A DNA stretch of 64,000 nucleotides. Origin: Nitrosospira multiformis (GTDB lineage: Bacteria > Pseudomonadota > Gammaproteobacteria > Burkholderiales > Nitrosomonadaceae). The stretch lies in assembly GCF_900110185.1 (NCBI RefSeq), contig NZ_FOCT01000008.1:1-64000 (forward strand), in the 5' to 3' direction. The notes under the pieces are model-generated. The model did not search any database and had not been told where the DNA came from. It saw nothing but the letters and a program-made list of their open reading frames with translations. A program made the translations under genes and the position numbers. Of this stretch, positions 56,653-64,000 are shown piece by piece (the stretch's first letter is position 1; every line of letters starts with the position of its first letter).

Positions 56653-58017
56653 CTATTCGAGCACGAGATGTGCCATTCCACCGGGAAGTTTGGCGAAAAT
56701 CGAGAGATCGACCGGTCTGTTATTGTAGACGAGCTTGACTTGGCCCGGGTTTCCGATCATGAGGGAATAGGGCGGCTTACCACGCAGCACCTGCTCGCTG
56801 CCAGGAGGATTGACTCTTGAGAGAAGCAATTTACCGTTGCTATCCTTGACTTGCACCCATGACTCCCCGGCAAACGTCAGACGAATTCCACCTTTTGCAG
56901 GAGGCGGCTTCGGAGCAACTGCGGCCTGAGGCGGCTTTGGAGCAACTGCGACCTCAGATGGCTTTGGAGCAACCGCGACCTGGGGCGGCTTTGGAGCAAC
57001 TGCGACCTCAGATGGCTTCGGAGCAACTGCGACCTGAGGCGGCTTCGAAGCAACTGCGGCCTGAGGCGGCTTTGGAGCAACTGCGACCTCAGATGGCTTT
57101 GGAGCAACTGGGACCTCAGATGGCTTCGGAGCAACTGCGACCTGAGGCGGCTTCGAAGCAACTGCGGCCTGAGGCGGCTTCGGAGTCACTGCGACATTGG
57201 CGGGTTCCCCCCTGGGAACTGCCGATGCTGGGGGAGTGGTTTGCGACGCCGGTGGCGGCGCAAGAGGCAGAGTGAGAGGCTCTCCAGCAGAAGCTTCGGG
57301 ACCGCTCCCAGCGGTCTCGTCTTTATGAGCGGACGCCACGGTGTCCTGCTCTCTGCCTGTATCCGCAGAAGGTCCTGTCTCCTGGAGGGCAGCAATACCT
57401 GGCTCTGGTTGGGAAGCCATATCGGGAGCAAGCGCGGAAGGTGCGGGAGCTTGGGATTCCGGCGCTTCTGTGGTGGGCGCCTGCGGCGCAAACGGGAATG
57501 AAAGAGTCGGCTGCTCGTTGTCTTTCTCCGATTCCATTGCCATCTCGGGCTGCTCGGCAACTGGAGCCTTGTCACCGCTATAGATCGCGTAACCCAGCAG
57601 GGTGATCGCCAGGACAATTCCTCCGCCGATGACCACGTTGCGTTTCAGATACTCCTGCCCGGAGGGGAAAGGGATATCCTCACTTGGAGGCCGTCCCACG
57701 TGCGCAGTCGGGGGAGGAACCGACTGTTCAAGCAGCTTCAACAACGGCGCCTCATCCAGTTGCAGCAATTTGGCATAATTGCGCACGAATCCGCGCAGGA
57801 AAGGGCCGCCGGCAAGCTTATCGTATTCATCCTCTTCGAGTGCCGTCACCTGCCGCGCCGCAAAGCGTAACTGCCGCGCAACGTCCTCAATATCCAGGCC
57901 GCGTTCCAGCCGCGCAGCGCGCAGCACCTGGCCGACCTGCTCTCCGGTCTGTTTTGGTTCCTCATGCTGCTCAATGTCGCTACTTTCAGGAGCTTCCATT
58001 CCCTCACCCCATCTCAT
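56653..58017 (-). CDS. rodZ: RodZ-like helix-turn-helix membrane protein with long repeat linker
   Basis: A 454-residue RodZ-type cell-shape protein: an N-terminal cytoplasmic HTH domain (GLDIEDVARQLRFAARQVTALEEDEY), a membrane helix near residue 130 (VVIGGGIVLAITLLGYAIYS) and a C-terminal DUF4115 domain (ESWVQVKDSNGKLLLS). Between helix and domain lies a long Pro/Ala/Lys linker with eleven 9-residue repeats of the form VAPKPxxxA. E. coli RodZ is about 337 residues; most of the extra length is the linker. Confidence 0.9.
   Translation of the reverse strand: MRWGEGMEAPESSDIEQHEEPKQTGEQVGQVLRAARLERGLDIEDVARQLRFAARQVTALEEDEYDKLAGGPFLRGFVRNYAKLLQLDEAPLLKLLEQSVPPPTAHVGRPPSEDIPFPSGQEYLKRNVVIGGGIVLAITLLGYAIYSGDKAPVAEQPEMAMESEKDNEQPTLSFPFAPQAPTTEAPESQAPAPSALAPDMASQPEPGIAALQETGPSADTGREQDTVASAHKDETAGSGPEASAGEPLTLPLAPPPASQTTPPASAVPRGEPANVAVTPKPPQAAVASKPPQVAVAPKPSEVPVAPKPSEVAVAPKPPQAAVASKPPQVAVAPKPSEVAVAPKPPQVAVAPKPSEVAVAPKPPQAAVAPKPPPAKGGIRLTFAGESWVQVKDSNGKLLLSRVNPPGSEQVLRGKPPYSLMIGNPGQVKLVYNNRPVDLSIFAKLPGGMAHLVLE
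56893..57189 (-). repeat. Eleven tandem 27-bp repeats inside rodZ
   Basis: Eleven in-frame 27-bp units encode V-A-P/S-K-P-P/S-Q/E-V/A-A. Units fall into PPQ and PSE types arranged in mixed blocks, which suggests expansion by duplication of two or more units. The array is not CRISPR: there are no spacers and it is coding. Confidence 0.93.
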
Positions 58018-58107
58018 GTTACCTGACGCTTCATATCCGCAATCGCTTTTACGCCTTCACGTCTCCAGGTGCAGTTGCCAACCGGAAAAATACGCCCCCA
58101 ACCTGGC

Positions 58108-59205
58108 TCATCCAGCCGTTTCCGCAATGCTGCGGTGGGCGCGGCGTGTCTTGTCGAGGACTTTTCCCGCAAGCTGGCCGCAGGCCGCGGCAATATCATC
58201 CCCCCGCGTCTTGCGTACCGTAGTCACCAATCCTGCCTCCATCAACACATCGCGAAAGCGGGATACGGCGTTTGCGGAAGAACGCTTGAAACCTGAATCA
58301 GGAAAAGGATTGAACGGAATCAGGTTTAACTTGCAGGGAATATTCCTTACCAGCTGCACCAATTCACGCGCCTGCGCCACGCTGTCATTCACACCATCCA
58401 GCATGACATATTCAAAAGTGATGAAATCTCGTGGCGCGGATTGAAGATAGCGCTCGCATGCGCCCAGCAGTTCCCTGAGCGGGTATTTCCTGTTGATCGG
58501 CACCAATTGATCGCGCAAAGCATCGTTGGGAGCATGCAGGGATACCGCCAGCGCCACTGGGCAACGCTCGCGGAGACGGTCCATGGCTGGAATTATTCCC
58601 GACGTGCTCACGGTCACCCGGCGCCGTGATAAGCCATAAGCATTGTCGTCCAGCATCAGGTCGAGCGACGTCACTACATTCTCGAAATTTGTCAGCGGTT
58701 CCCCCATCCCCATCATGACTATATTGGTGATGGGGCGCTCGCGTCCCGCCTCGCTCGTGAACGTTTCCGTCAGCACTTTATTCGCCCACCATAATTGGCC
58801 GATGATTTCCGCCACCGTCAGATTACGGTTGAATCCCTGCCTCCCGGTGGAGCAAAATGCGCATGCGAGCGCACACCCTACCTGACTGGAAATACACAGC
58901 GTCCCCCGGCTCGTTTCCGGTATGTAAACTGTTTCGATTCCATTACCTGCGCCGACCGACAGCAGCCATTTACGAGTACCATCGGGAGCGGTATGATCGC
59001 TGATGACTTTCGGTGGTTCTATCACCGCCGCAGCAGACAGCTTTTCCCGCAATCCTTTCGCGAGGTCGCTCATGGCATCGAAATCGGCTTCACCGGCCCG
59101 ATGTATCCAGCGCAGCAGTTGGCGGGCGCGAAACGGCTTCTCACCGATTTTCGCACAGAAACCGGCAAGCCCTTTCGCATCGAAATCCAGAAGATTGATG
59201 CTCAT
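58108..59205 (-). CDS. rlmN: Dual-specificity RNA methyltransferase RlmN
   Basis: A 365-residue radical SAM enzyme that makes m2A at position 2503 of 23S rRNA and position 37 of some tRNAs. The CxxxCxxC cluster motif is Cys111, Cys115, Cys118 (CALACAFC); GMGEPLTNF and the C-terminal catalytic-cysteine region ([16 protein letters not shown]) are present. The frame is open further upstream, but [12 protein letters not shown] at 59205 is the family start. ndk ends 19 bp upstream; rodZ starts 90 bp downstream, with no pilF between. Confidence 0.96.
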   Translation of the reverse strand: MSINLLDFDAKGLAGFCAKIGEKPFRARQLLRWIHRAGEADFDAMSDLAKGLREKLSAAAVIEPPKVISDHTAPDGTRKWLLSVGAGNGIETVYIPETSRGTLCISSQVGCALACAFCSTGRQGFNRNLTVAEIIGQLWWANKVLTETFTSEAGRERPITNIVMMGMGEPLTNFENVVTSLDLMLDDNAYGLSRRRVTVSTSGIIPAMDRLRERCPVALAVSLHAPNDALRDQLVPINRKYPLRELLGACERYLQSAPRDFITFEYVMLDGVNDSVAQARELVQLVRNIPCKLNLIPFNPFPDSGFKRSSANAVSRFRDVLMEAGLVTTVRKTRGDDIAAACGQLAGKVLDKTRRAHRSIAETAG

Positions 59206-59224
59206 ACCTGAGCCGTGATCCCCC

Positions 59225-59650
59225 TTATCGCGAATAAATATTGAGTTCCGGGAAAAAATAGGCGATCTCAGCCGCCGCGGTTTCGGACGCATCCGAGCCA
59301 TGCACAGCGTTCGCATCGATACTCTCGGCAAAATCTGCCCGAATCGTCCCCTTTTCGGCCTTCCTCGGATCGGTCGCCCCCATCAGATCCCGGTTTTTTC
59401 TGATGGCATCCTCACCTTCCAGTACCTGCACCATGACGGGACCGGAAATCATGAATTTCACCAGATCATTGAAGAACGGCCGTTCCCGGTGGACTGCATA
59501 AAAACCCTCAGCATCAGCCTGGGATAGACGCAGCATCCTTGATGCGACTATTTTCAGTCCATTCCGTTCAAAGCGGGAATAAATTTCTCCTATTATATTT
59601 TTTGCCACTGCATCCGGCTTGATGATAGACAGGGTTCGCTCGACAGCCAT
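59225..59650 (-). CDS. ndk: Nucleoside diphosphate kinase
   Basis: A 141-residue Ndk that balances nucleoside triphosphate pools. The phospho-accepting histidine is His117 in [20 protein letters not shown]. The start at 59650 ([15 protein letters not shown]) is the family start; an ATG four codons upstream is less likely. It begins the ndk-rlmN-rodZ-ispG-hisS-yfgM-bamB-der run. A TAGAAT-like -10 is possible about 40 bp upstream. Confidence 0.97.
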   Translation of the reverse strand: MAVERTLSIIKPDAVAKNIIGEIYSRFERNGLKIVASRMLRLSQADAEGFYAVHRERPFFNDLVKFMISGPVMVQVLEGEDAIRKNRDLMGATDPRKAEKGTIRADFAESIDANAVHGSDASETAAAEIAYFFPELNIYSR

Positions 59651-59817
59651 CAAATACTCCAAGTAATTATGTAAATCTTTATTATTCTAACAAGAACTAG
59701 CTTTAAAGTCCCTAAATTGGACCGATATGCTGGCGGTGGAGGACGCGATCCTGGTTCATTTGGGGATACCAAGGTAAAACGAAAAAAAGTCTCCCAAAGA
59801 GGAAATCGTCCACTCTC

Positions 59818-61959
59818 TCAATCGAGTTTCACCGCCTGTGGACGGGTAGGCCATGTGCCGCGGCTGACAGCTTTCGCGCCCTCGAACACGACGTAGCTCT
59901 GGCGGCCATAGTGCGGCAGTGGCCGGGTCAACGCAGTCAGGGATTCGATGTCGCGTGCGGAAACGACTGCAAGCGTGGTACTGTCCGAAAGGCGCGTAGT
60001 CCAGGCCTGGGCCGAGCCTTTACCCATCATATCCTCCGGCCTGTGCAACTCGTGCCGCGCAAGCCACGCATCCACCTGGTCCTGGAGGCCTATCACCAAG
60101 GTCGGCGTGGCCGGCATATTGTCCGTACCCGGGATCAGTTTTGGCGCGCGATGTTGAAGCTTGGTCGCCAGAATCTCCGCAGCATCGCGCGCAGGTCCAC
60201 TTTCCGGCAGTAAAACGGTTACCGTTGTCTTGTTCACCATCACCTGACGCAGGATCGGAGTCGCCTCCTGCGGCATCAAATGCCGGAACAAGCGGAGATC
60301 GGGATCAAGTATCACTTCCAGTGGAGCGACGTCAGTCTCGATGGAAAACACTTGCTGCGTGTTCTCTAGATCGACGGTGTGAATTTTTTCGCCTTGCTGG
60401 GTGTGGACGGCAATCGGTACCCGCAGCCGATACGCGGGCTCCGGTTGTTCGAGCGTGACCAAAACATGATGGCTTCCCCCCTCTGCCTTCATCCGCACCG
60501 CTTTCGTCAATCGCACGATTGGCGCACCGGAGCGAGTAAGCCATTGATCGAAGAATACGTGCAGATTCCTGCCGGAAGCAGTCTCAAAGGCGCGCTGCAG
60601 ATCTTCCCATGAGGCAACGCGGAAGCGCTGTTCGCGCCAGAATGTCTGGAGTGCCCGATCGAAAGTTTCTCGCCCGAGCAGGTCGCGCAGCATCAAAAAC
60701 ACCATGGCAGCCTTGTTGTAGCCGACGATTTGCGAAGCTCCGTGCGTGCGCGAGGTAAAGCTTTTCAGCGGCGCATATTGGCTGGGCGATAGGGCGGCAA
60801 AATCGCGCAGCCAGCCCTGCCGCATTTCCCGCGCCGCCGCATCGCTCTCCCGCTCTTTATACGCATAATCGGCCATAAAGGTGGTCAATCCTTCCGACCA
60901 GTTGCCTTTTGCGTAATCGGGATACACGCCGTTTCCCCACCAGTTGTGCAATACCTCGTGACCCAGGGAAGTTGCGCGAATGAAAGGCAGTCGCAGCACC
61001 TCCAAACCAAGATAGGTGAGCGTGGGCATGCCAAAACCCGTCGGTGTCGGGCTTGAGACGATGCTGAACTCCGTGAATGGATAGGCGCCGATCCGGGATT
61101 CATAAAGATCGATATATCCCTTGACCGAATCGAGGTACTCTCCTGCAAGGTCCGCAACTTCCCGGTGGAAGTAGGTTCTCAATACGATCGGCTTGCCCCC
61201 TGCGCTGCGGATCGTCCGGGTTTCGACAATGTAGGGGCCCGCCATGAGATCGATTCCGCCAGTGGGAGCGGGAAATTCAAAACGTGCGCGAAATCCCTGT
61301 GGCGATTCCGATTCCTCCGCAAGTCGCCCCGCGACCACACCCCGCTGGCCGGCCGGGAGTTCCATGCTCAAATCATAGCTGGCCAGTTCGCCTGCAAGAT
61401 ACGGATACCAGCCGCTCGAATCCGGCAGGAACGTACCCGATTCGCCACTGACTGGCTCGTTCTGCCCCAGTGTCTGGCGGTGATCGAGCGAGGTATCCAG
61501 CGGAGACAGTTCCCCCCGCCACTCTATTTCTATGCGACGGGGAAGCTTCTCTTCCTCCGGAATACGCCAGGCCCGCATCGCTCCCACGGTCGCAGACGAG
61601 CCGATCGACTCGCCATCCACCCGCGCCTTCAGCACTTCGAAACGGCGGCCTATCACAAGTGTCAGTTCCTCCCGAGTATTCGCGGTGATCACGCTGCGAC
61701 CCTTGAGAGTGCGCTCCAGCGGATCGATGTGAACGCGGATGTCATAATGGACCGGAGAATCGACGCGAGAGACCTCCTGAGCGGAACCTGATTCCGCCGC
61801 CTGTGCAGCAGGGAAAGACAAAATTGCTGTTATGCCAACAATCAGGAGCGACACATACGAAACAATCCTGGCAACCTTTCCGGAATCGGGAATGCAACTG
61901 CTTCGCGTCCCTTTCATCATCGGCCTCGTTGCAGACATTATTATTTGCATCCTGTTCAT
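59818..61959 (-). CDS. M1-family peptidase-like protein lacking the GAMEN motif
   Basis: A 713-residue exported protein: signal-like segment around residues 30-54 (YVSLLIVGITAILSFPAAQA), an N-terminal beta domain and an M1-type zinc site HEVLH at 334-338 with the second Glu ligand at Glu356 (GNWSEGLTTF). The gap from HEXXH to Glu is 17 residues, one less than the canonical 18, and the exopeptidase GAMEN motif is replaced by GFGMPT at 308-313. It is therefore unlikely to be an ordinary aminopeptidase. Its ATG overlaps the ChaN-like stop (ATGA), so the two products probably act together. Confidence 0.82.
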   Translation of the reverse strand: MNRMQIIMSATRPMMKGTRSSCIPDSGKVARIVSYVSLLIVGITAILSFPAAQAAESGSAQEVSRVDSPVHYDIRVHIDPLERTLKGRSVITANTREELTLVIGRRFEVLKARVDGESIGSSATVGAMRAWRIPEEEKLPRRIEIEWRGELSPLDTSLDHRQTLGQNEPVSGESGTFLPDSSGWYPYLAGELASYDLSMELPAGQRGVVAGRLAEESESPQGFRARFEFPAPTGGIDLMAGPYIVETRTIRSAGGKPIVLRTYFHREVADLAGEYLDSVKGYIDLYESRIGAYPFTEFSIVSSPTPTGFGMPTLTYLGLEVLRLPFIRATSLGHEVLHNWWGNGVYPDYAKGNWSEGLTTFMADYAYKERESDAAAREMRQGWLRDFAALSPSQYAPLKSFTSRTHGASQIVGYNKAAMVFLMLRDLLGRETFDRALQTFWREQRFRVASWEDLQRAFETASGRNLHVFFDQWLTRSGAPIVRLTKAVRMKAEGGSHHVLVTLEQPEPAYRLRVPIAVHTQQGEKIHTVDLENTQQVFSIETDVAPLEVILDPDLRLFRHLMPQEATPILRQVMVNKTTVTVLLPESGPARDAAEILATKLQHRAPKLIPGTDNMPATPTLVIGLQDQVDAWLARHELHRPEDMMGKGSAQAWTTRLSDSTTLAVVSARDIESLTALTRPLPHYGRQSYVVFEGAKAVSRGTWPTRPQAVKLD

Positions 61960-63263
61960 CGTTTGGACATCGGAGAAAACTTTGCGACAGCCTCCATCGT
62001 ATCACTGCCCCGCTTGAGTTTCAGCGGGAGCCATGTTCCCGGCGCCTGCCGTTTGACGATTTCCACGATATCGTTGAGCTGCTTGACAGGCAGCCCTGCG
62101 GCCTCGATGATCAAATCACTTTCACGTATATCCGCTTTCTCGGCAATGCTGCCCTTCTCCACTTGCAGCACGCGCGCGCCCCCGCCGTCCTGTGCCATCT
62201 CGAAGCGGATCCCCAGGCGCTGCCGGGGACGCTCATCCGCCGCCAGTGGCGGCAACGCCGTCCCGAATATGGCATCTGCTATGTCCGCTGTAAGCAGATC
62301 ACATGAAGTACCGCTGTTCCAGGGGAGCAGCATTCCCACATCCGTCACCCCCAGGTGCTTCAACTGGTGTGGAACGCCGTAGCCATATTTGATATGCCCC
62401 GAACCCATGATCCCCACAACCAGGGGACGCTGGGGCCGGTCCAATGCGGAATGAATGCCTTGCGCCATTGCCCGATCCCACAGTTGCTGGCCTTCCACGA
62501 AGCGTCGAAAATCCGGATCGTCACGACTCGCACTGGCGCCCGCCTTTTTCTTGCCTGCGCGATCGTGCTCCCCGTAGATCGGGAGCAGATAGTCGAGGTA
62601 AGCATTGCTCGGTTCAGCGGGCGCCGTTACACCTTCTCGTTCATTCTCCGGCACTCCCGCGAATCCCTTTGTCGCAACCGATCGTCTCAGGCGCGTATCG
62701 ATGTTCAATGCCACCATCGGCACGCGATTCATGCGCGCGAAGTGGAACAGGGGCATATACATGGCTGCATCGGTGCTCCAGACCGTATTCCACTCGGAAG
62801 CAGCGAGAAACTGAGCCTCGGTGAGTTCGCCTGCAATCCACTGGTCGAGCGCCTTTTGCACCCTGCGTGGAAACATCTCGAAGCCGATCACCATGTCCGG
62901 CCGCTCCGCATGCAACGCGGCCAGCGTCTGCAACTGCCAGCGGTGGTGCTCAGGGTTATCGTGCGCTTCTCCCAGCAACACCACCCCCTGCCGGACAGCT
63001 CGGCCGATAACATCGGTAATGGATATTTTCCCTGAACCGGAAACAGAACCGGGAACCGTCCATACTGCGACAGGGGCGCATTCACCGCCTTTCGCTTCCT
63101 TGTTTGCTTCCTTGCTCGTCTCCTTGTTGGCTCCTCCATCCTCCTTCTTTTCCGCAGCGGGTTTGGTCTGCGCGAAGGCAGTATCCGGGAAAACCCCCAT
63201 GAATAACGTGGAAACGAGAAACACGAAAATAGGCGCAACCGGTACAGCCTTAAAAATTTTCAA
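61956..63263 (-). CDS. ChaN-like haem/iron-related protein fused to a PDZ domain
   Basis: From a TTG start at 63263 the protein has 435 residues. That codon follows AAGGAG at optimal spacing and gives a clean signal peptide (FKAVPVAPIFVFLVSTLF, cut after AFA); the ATG at 63338 would put 25 residues before it. The ChaN (DUF399) core is seen in VVLLGEAHDNPEHHRWQ, VIGFEMFPRR and MGSGHIKYGYGVP. The C-terminus is a PDZ domain (KGSIAEKADIRESDLIIEA). ChaN binds haem in Campylobacter. It forms an operon with the M1-like gene. Confidence 0.8.
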   Translation of the reverse strand: MKIFKAVPVAPIFVFLVSTLFMGVFPDTAFAQTKPAAEKKEDGGANKETSKEANKEAKGGECAPVAVWTVPGSVSGSGKISITDVIGRAVRQGVVLLGEAHDNPEHHRWQLQTLAALHAERPDMVIGFEMFPRRVQKALDQWIAGELTEAQFLAASEWNTVWSTDAAMYMPLFHFARMNRVPMVALNIDTRLRRSVATKGFAGVPENEREGVTAPAEPSNAYLDYLLPIYGEHDRAGKKKAGASASRDDPDFRRFVEGQQLWDRAMAQGIHSALDRPQRPLVVGIMGSGHIKYGYGVPHQLKHLGVTDVGMLLPWNSGTSCDLLTADIADAIFGTALPPLAADERPRQRLGIRFEMAQDGGGARVLQVEKGSIAEKADIRESDLIIEAAGLPVKQLNDIVEIVKRQAPGTWLPLKLKRGSDTMEAVAKFSPMSKR

Positions 63264-63381
63264 CAGATACTCCTTATCAGATATCGATCCCGCAGCTCCC
63301 ACATGTGCCGCCGTGACTGCGCTACAGGCACTGCTCATCCGGGCAAAGGAATCCCGGATTAAGAACCGGGAATCCTACGGG

Positions 63382-64000
63382 TTAATCCACCCATTTGCGC
63401 GCATTGCGGAACATTCTCATCCACGGCGCATCCTCGCGCCAGCCGGGATGCCATGACTGCTGCACTGCCCGAAAGCCGCGCTCCGGATGCGGCATGAAAA
63501 CGCTGAATCTTCCATCGGCGGTTGTCATGCCGGCGATACCTTGTGGAGAGCCGTTTGGATTCAAGGGATAGACCTCGGTCGCCTTACCCCGATGATCCAC
63601 ATAACGCAATGCGACCAGGGATGAAACTGCTGAGGCAGCATTCTCATCCGCAAATTTTGCATAGCCTTCTCCATGTGCAACAGCGATGGGCATGCGGCTG
63701 CCCGCCATGCCATCGAAAAACAGCGATGGACTGTGCTGCGCTTCGACCATGACAAACCGTGCCTCGAATTGCTCCGATCTGTTTCTCACAAATCTGGGCC
63801 AATGCTCGGCGCCCGGAATAATCTGACGCAGGTTGCTCATCATCTGGCAGCCATTGCATACACCAAGGGCAAAGGTATCAGCACGCGCAAAAAAAGCCTC
63901 AAACTCATCGCGGGCGCGCGCGTTGAACAGGATCGAATTGGCCCAGCCTTCCCCTGCTCCGAGCACATCTCCATAAGAAAACCCCCCGCACGCAGTGAAG
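63382..64000 (-). CDS. purL: Phosphoribosylformylglycinamidine synthase, C-terminal part (partial)
   Basis: The 3' end of purL, running off the window. It encodes the glutamine amidotransferase domain, with the nucleophile cysteine in [12 protein letters not shown] and the His/Glu partners in FMPHPERGF near the C-terminus. The frame continues to base 64000 with [14 protein letters not shown], which matches the family, so the gene starts outside. PurL performs the fourth step of purine synthesis. ChaN-like starts 118 bp downstream. Confidence 0.96.
   Translation of the reverse strand, partial: FTACGGFSYGDVLGAGEGWANSILFNARARDEFEAFFARADTFALGVCNGCQMMSNLRQIIPGAEHWPRFVRNRSEQFEARFVMVEAQHSPSLFFDGMAGSRMPIAVAHGEGYAKFADENAASAVSSLVALRYVDHRGKATEVYPLNPNGSPQGIAGMTTADGRFSVFMPHPERGFRAVQQSWHPGWREDAPWMRMFRNARKWVD

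Noticed and set aside
56893..57189. CRISPR array
   Set aside because: Regularly spaced repeats are present, but there are no unique spacers, the units are coding and directly adjacent, and there are no cas genes.
56859..57275. Open frame opposite the rodZ repeats
   Set aside because: It is open only because the repeat unit is 27 bp, so any stop-free frame stays open through the array; the product is a plain Glu/Gln/Leu/Arg repeat.

Overview
The window looks like chromosomal DNA of a betaproteobacterium, most likely an ammonia oxidiser of the Nitrosospira/Nitrosomonadaceae type. This is an inference from protein character and gene order (tRNA-Leu-tig-clpP-clpX-lon-hupB-tRNA-tRNA-ppiD; rpe-gph-trpE; ndk-rlmN-rodZ-ispG-hisS-yfgM-bamB-der; hpnD for hopanoids). 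I see no prophage, insertion sequence, CRISPR array or rRNA operon. Most of the window is housekeeping DNA; the main accessory block is a Tad/Flp pilus locus.

Layout. 0.4-5.1 kb (+): priA, argH and a fructosamine-kinase-like gene. 5.1-13.6 kb (-): prfC after a four-gene YejABEF-type peptide ABC importer. 13.9-14.7 kb (+): fabI. 14.7-23.3 kb (-): a protein-quality block with tRNA-Leu, tig, clpP, clpX, lon (sigma-32-like promoter), hupB, tRNA-Val, tRNA-Asp, a terminator and ppiD. 23.4-27.5 kb (-): an SDR protein with an altered active site, hpnD, and groES-groEL behind a perfect CIRCE operator fused to a sigma-70 promoter.

27.6-42.5 kb: the Tad block. On the minus strand, from flp: flp, prepilin peptidase (tadV/cpaA), cpaB, secretin cpaC, a small lipoprotein, tadG-like, two tadE-like pseudopilins, cpaE/tadZ, tadA, tadB, tadC and a TPR lipoprotein with a LytR_C-like end. 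On the plus strand at the far end lie a membrane methyltransferase-like gene and an AAA+ ATPase with an MshEN-like front. An identical 20-bp sequence with a GTACT-NN-AGTAC dyad lies upstream of the outer gene at both ends, each copy oriented with that gene. It is a candidate shared control element.

42.9-46.6 kb (+): bioA, a frameshifted remnant of a beta-CASP metallo-beta-lactamase nuclease, dacB and a tiny ORF. 46.7-49.8 kb (-): rpe-gph-trpE; a 31-codon reading frame with five Trp codons, overlapping the gph stop and ending 48 nt before trpE, could be a transcription-attenuation leader. 50.0-50.4 kb (+): apaG. 50.4-59.7 kb (-): ndk, rlmN, rodZ (with eleven 9-residue repeats), ispG, hisS, yfgM-like, bamB and der; pilF/pilW, often found between rlmN and rodZ, is absent. 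59.8-64 kb (-): a ChaN-PDZ protein overlapping an M1-like peptidase that lacks the GAMEN motif, and the 3' end of purL, which runs off the window.

There is no complete unknown multi-gene system that I can defend. The best leads are the paired 20-bp element flanking the Tad block, the possible trp leader, the AAA+ ATPase beside the Tad locus, and the enzyme-like proteins with altered catalytic motifs.
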